A stretch of DNA of 7,026 nucleotides, from NCBI GenBank assembly GCA_023445705.1, contig JAEXKM010000081.1:1-7026 (forward strand), given 5' to 3'. Shown here in pieces: positions 5,076 through 7,026 of this stretch (the first letter of the stretch is position 1; each line of letters begins with the position of its first letter). Source of the stretch: Pseudomonadota bacterium (GTDB lineage Bacteria > Pseudomonadota > Alphaproteobacteria > Caulobacterales > Caulobacteraceae). The notes beneath the pieces are model-generated. The model saw only the letters and a program-made list of their open reading frames with translations, was not told where the DNA came from and did not search any database. Both the position numbers and the translations under genes were made by a program.

Positions 5076-5336
5076 ATGCCGGACTACACCTTCTCGCTCA
5101 TCAACCATCTGGGTGAGCCCTTCGACACGCGCACCCTTCTCTGCCGGGACGACGCCCACGCCTGCGAGTGCGGTCAGTCTCTGTTGGCGCTCGGCTATCC
5201 GATCCTGATCGGTCTCGACGGGGCCGTCGTGCAAACGCTTCAGCCGGAAATGAACGAGTTCAACGCCTGGCTCCGCGCCTTCACCGCGCCGGTCGAGGCG
5301 GTGTTGAAGGCTGGCCGTCGGCGAACGGAGCCCTGA
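5076..5336 (+). CDS. Small uncharacterised protein, 86 aa (related to the 66-aa protein at 3249)
   Basis: An 86-aa soluble-looking protein. Seen: N-terminal strand pair DYTFSLINHLGEPFDTRTLLC (residues 3-23), a helix from about RDDAHACECGQSLLALG (24-40), a strand PILIGLDGAVVQTL (42-55), and a C-terminal amphipathic helix (MNEFNAWLRAFTAPVEAVLKAGRRR) absent from the 66-aa protein. Ungapped alignment with the 66-aa protein shares D-Y-x-F-x-L-x-N-x-x-G, then C-x-x-D-x-x-A and E in exact register. The ATG at 5076 follows an AGAGAAG weak Shine-Dalgarno; an in-frame TTG at 5031 would add 15 unrelated residues and is less likely. It overlaps the convergent gene at 5281-5664 by 56 nt. Function unknown. 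Confidence 0.75.
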   Translation: MPDYTFSLINHLGEPFDTRTLLCRDDAHACECGQSLLALGYPILIGLDGAVVQTLQPEMNEFNAWLRAFTAPVEAVLKAGRRRTEP

Positions 5337-5664
5337 GCAGGTCGGCCGCCTTGGTCAGGCAGACCCGGCCGAAGGCGGTCTTCTCCTCGTTCGACATCTT
5401 GTCGACCACCGCGCCGATCGCCGCCTTCGTCGGTGAGCCTCCGGACTTGCTGAGCCGGCCGATATAGACGCCATAGGCCGATATGGTCGCCACAAGCAGC
5501 TGCTGGTTTTTCTCGGGGGAGGCGTTGACGCCCTCATAGGCGATGGCCAGCAGTCCGGCGCAGGCCAGATCGCCATCCCGCGTTTCGTGTTGAGGCGTGG
5601 CGGCTGCCGCCGCAGTCGCCCAGAGACCAGCCGCCAGGGCTCCCGCCAGGATCCGTGCGTACAT
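5281..5664 (-). CDS. Small secreted or periplasmic protein of unknown function, 127 aa
   Basis: Seen: a signal peptide MYARILAGALAAGLWATAAAAA with likely cleavage near residue 22 (AAA-TPQ), then a mature domain of about 105 residues with one pair of cysteines (C35 in DLACAGLL and C102 in GRVCLTKA), which could form a disulfide, and a helical look (AAIGAVVDKMSNEEKTAFGRVC). The C-terminal tail is Pro-rich (QPSTPPRPAR). The start at 5664 is set by a GGGAGGA Shine-Dalgarno 8 nt upstream (minus strand) and by the signal peptide; in-frame upstream starts would bury the signal peptide. I do not recognise the family. It is divergent from the dehydrogenase at 5917 and its last 56 nt are also coding on the other strand. 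Confidence 0.75.
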   Translation of the reverse strand: MYARILAGALAAGLWATAAAAATPQHETRDGDLACAGLLAIAYEGVNASPEKNQQLLVATISAYGVYIGRLSKSGGSPTKAAIGAVVDKMSNEEKTAFGRVCLTKAADLLRAPFADGQPSTPPRPAR

Positions 5665-5916
5665 CGGTGGGGTCCTCCCTCTGGTCCCGTCACAGGGCAC
5701 CATACAGCGGAAAGTCGGCGGGCGCTGCCGCAGGTTGAATAAGGCATTGGCGAGGTTACACGCGCATTGCTTGCGGCCCCGCCTGACGACCCCTGCCAGA
5801 CAAACTGATTTGGCTTCGCCGCCTCGCACGCCCTAGGTTCGCTTTCCCTTGCGTCGCCACCTGCGGCGTGGGAGGAACCAAATCAAACAATTGTTTAATT
5901 CATTGGGAGAAGACGG
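5665..5916. other. Divergent intergenic region between the secreted protein and the MDR dehydrogenase
   Basis: No gene seen in this 252-nt gap. It must hold promoters in both directions. A possible plus-strand promoter is TTGGCT (5810-5815) and TAGGTT (5834-5839) with an 18-nt spacer, which would place the palindrome at 5881-5900 within the transcribed leader. No convincing minus-strand promoter was found. Confidence 0.3.
5881..5900. promoter_or_regulatory. 20-bp near-perfect palindrome before the MDR dehydrogenase (candidate repressor operator)
   Basis: AATCAAACAATTGTTTAATT is symmetric except for one base pair, with a perfect 12-bp core AAACAATTGTTT at 5885-5896. It stands out as an AT-rich island in GC-rich DNA, 4 nt before the GGGAG Shine-Dalgarno (5905-5909) and 16 nt before the ATG. 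Symmetry and placement fit the operator of a dimeric repressor, for example of the TetR family; no regulator gene is in the window. Confidence 0.6.
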
Positions 5917-6879
5917 ATGAAGGCGGCTGTCTATCACGAAAACGGCGGGCCCGAGGTTCTGAAGTACGAGGACTTCCCCGACCCCAGCCTCCACCCCAAG
6001 GGCGTGATCATCAAGGTCGAGGCCATCGCCATCGAAGGCGGCGACACCCTCAACCGCTGGCGCGGCCCGCTGATGACCAATCCGCACGTGGTCGGTTACC
6101 AGGCGGCCGGCGAGATCATCGCCGTCGGCGCCGAGGTCTCGCACCTGAAGGTCGGCCAGAAGGTCGCCACCGTGAATAACTGGGGCAGCCACGCCGAGCT
6201 GCGCTCGGTCCCGGCCCGCAACTGCTGGGTCATCCCGGACGGCTACGACGTGAAGAAGGCCGCGGCCATCCCGGTCACGTTCGGCACTGCTGACGACTGC
6301 CTGTTCGACGCCGCCAACCTCAAGGCCGGCGAGACCGTCCTGGTCCAGGCCGGCGCCTCGGGCGTGGGCGTGGCCGCCATCCAGCTCGCCAAGCGCGCCG
6401 GCGCCACGGTGCTGGCCACCGCCTCGTCGGACGAGCGCCTCGAGCGCCTCAAGCCCCTCGGCCTCGACCACGGGATCAACTACGCCCGCGAAGACGTGGT
6501 GAAGGAAGTCATGCGCCTGACCGACAAGAAGGGCGCCGACGTCATCGTCGACTCGGTCGGCGGTCCGACCCTGCAGGGCTCGATCAACTCACTGGCCTAT
6601 CGCGGCCGCGTCTCGATGGTCGGCGCCGCCGGCCGTGAGCCGATGGTCGTCGACGTCGGGGCCATGATGGGCGGCAACCGTCAGCTCCGCGGCGTCTTCC
6701 TCGGGGCCGAGATCATGACCGACCGCGCCCACGACAACATCCAGCGCCTGATGGAAGAAGCCGCCCGCGGCGAGCTGGAAGTCGTCATCGACAAGGTCTT
6801 CCCGCTCTCCGACGCCGCCGGCGCCCACGCCTACATCGAAAGCCGCGCCGCCGTCGGCCGCGTGGTGCTCGTGCCTTAA
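5917..6879 (+). CDS. Zinc-independent MDR-superfamily oxidoreductase (quinone oxidoreductase-like)
   Basis: A 320-aa NAD(P)H-dependent medium-chain dehydrogenase/reductase, probably reducing quinones or reactive carbonyl/enone compounds in the cytosol. Seen: an N-terminal GroES-like substrate domain (MKAAVYHENGGPEVLKYEDFPDP; VVGYQAAGEIIAVGAEVSHLKVGQKVA at 58-84), a Rossmann nucleotide-binding domain with AGASGVGVAAIQLAK at 145-159, DVIVDSVGG at 208-216, and the family's closing AHAYIESRAAVGRVVLVP. The catalytic-zinc cysteine/GHE signature of alcohol dehydrogenases is replaced by GYQAAGE and no structural-zinc four-cysteine lobe exists, which places it with the quinone oxidoreductases. GGGAG at 5905-5909 fixes the start. 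It is monocistronic as far as seen, followed by repeats. The exact substrate cannot be read from the sequence; the ORF on the opposite strand is a codon-bias shadow. Confidence 0.92.
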   Translation: MKAAVYHENGGPEVLKYEDFPDPSLHPKGVIIKVEAIAIEGGDTLNRWRGPLMTNPHVVGYQAAGEIIAVGAEVSHLKVGQKVATVNNWGSHAELRSVPARNCWVIPDGYDVKKAAAIPVTFGTADDCLFDAANLKAGETVLVQAGASGVGVAAIQLAKRAGATVLATASSDERLERLKPLGLDHGINYAREDVVKEVMRLTDKKGADVIVDSVGGPTLQGSINSLAYRGRVSMVGAAGREPMVVDVGAMMGGNRQLRGVFLGAEIMTDRAHDNIQRLMEEAARGELEVVIDKVFPLSDAAGAHAYIESRAAVGRVVLVP

Positions 6880-6896
6880 CGAGATAGCTGAAAGAT

Positions 6897-6952
6897 GCTC
6901 CCCCGCTGGGGGCTGTCGGCGAAGCCGACTGAGGGGGCCGGCCGTTAGGCCG
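6897..6952. repeat. Intergenic hairpin repeat cluster after the MDR gene
   Basis: Three stems in a row: CCCCC-GCT-GGGGG (6900-6912), GTCGGC-GAA-GCCGAC (6915-6929) and CGGCC-GTTA-GGCCG (6939-6952). The GGGGG at 6933-6937 can pair alternatively with the CCCCC, enclosing the second stem. The string CTGTCGGCGAAGCCGACTGA flanked by C-runs and G-runs is of a kind I recall as a widespread short bacterial intergenic repeat. Located 18 nt after the stop, it may act as a 3'-end stabiliser or Rho-independent-like stop, but no T-run follows. Confidence 0.7.
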
Positions 6953-6997
6953 CAAACCCTCTCCGTCATGCTTCGCTGCTGGGAGTAAATAGCAGGG

Positions 6998-7026
6998 TGT
7001 CATCCCGGAAAGCGCGCAGCGCTTGT
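6998..7026. repeat. Start of a TGTCATCCCGGA-type inverted repeat, cut by the window edge
   Basis: TGTCATCCCGGAAAGCGC is followed by GCA and GCGCTTGT; the visible stem is AAGCGC (7010-7015) with GCGCTT (7019-7024). This resembles the GTCATCCCGG... short repeat that I recall from alphaproteobacterial intergenic regions. If so, the right arm should continue with CCGGGAT outside the window, completing a hairpin with CCCGG at 7004-7008. Confidence 0.5.

Noticed and set aside
5833..6471. Minus-strand ORF of 212 aa antisense to the MDR dehydrogenase
   Set aside because: It is a codon-bias mirror of a confidently assigned gene and shows only repetitive Val/Gly/Asp/Leu composition.
1..7026. CRISPR array, insertion sequence, prophage, toxin-antitoxin or defence system
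   Set aside because: No regularly spaced direct repeats, transposase, integrase or toxin-like gene was found; the genes present are mostly housekeeping or small unknowns.

Overview
The window looks like the chromosome of a GC-rich alphaproteobacterium, most likely of the Caulobacterales (Caulobacter/Phenylobacterium type). This is inferred from the ruvC-ruvA-ruvB order, a PEPxxWA-CTERM surface protein, the very high GC at third codon positions, a near-CtrA box, and intergenic hairpin repeats of types I recall from this group. No species can be named from the sequence alone.

Layout. Positions 1-1887, minus strand: the Holliday-junction operon ruvC-ruvA-ruvB, tightly packed, with a stop/start ATGA overlap between ruvC and ruvA and a 10-nt ruvA-ruvB gap; ruvB runs off the left edge. 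Positions 1888-2270: a 383-nt divergent intergenic region with a CtrA-like box near ruvC and a GC-only hairpin just before the next ribosome binding site. Positions 2271-3050, plus strand: an exported protein with a C-terminal exosortase sorting signal. Positions 3048-3195: three hairpins in a row, the first two forming a composite repeat and the third an independent 12-bp perfect stem. Positions 3249-3449, plus: a 66-aa small protein whose stop codon overlaps that of the opposing gene. Positions 3446-4944, minus: a two-gene operon, a short CoaA-like P-loop kinase followed by a site-2-protease-type (M50) membrane metalloprotease, coupled by a second ATGA overlap. Positions 5076-5336, plus: an 86-aa small protein that aligns without gaps over its first ~30 residues with the 66-aa one. 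Positions 5281-5664, minus: a small secreted protein whose 3' end overlaps the previous gene by 56 nt. Positions 5917-6879, plus: a zinc-independent MDR/quinone-oxidoreductase-type dehydrogenase with a 20-bp near-palindrome just before its Shine-Dalgarno. Positions 6880-7026: no gene, only hairpin repeats.

How the genes work together. RuvA, RuvB and RuvC form the branch-migration and resolution machine and are clearly one unit. The kinase and the M50 protease are translationally coupled and bracketed by two apparently related small proteins; this is the only part of the window that might be an uncharacterised functional module, and the case rests on layout only. The PEP-CTERM protein depends on an exosortase that is not in the window. 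I see no defence system, prophage, insertion sequence, CRISPR array, tRNA or rRNA.
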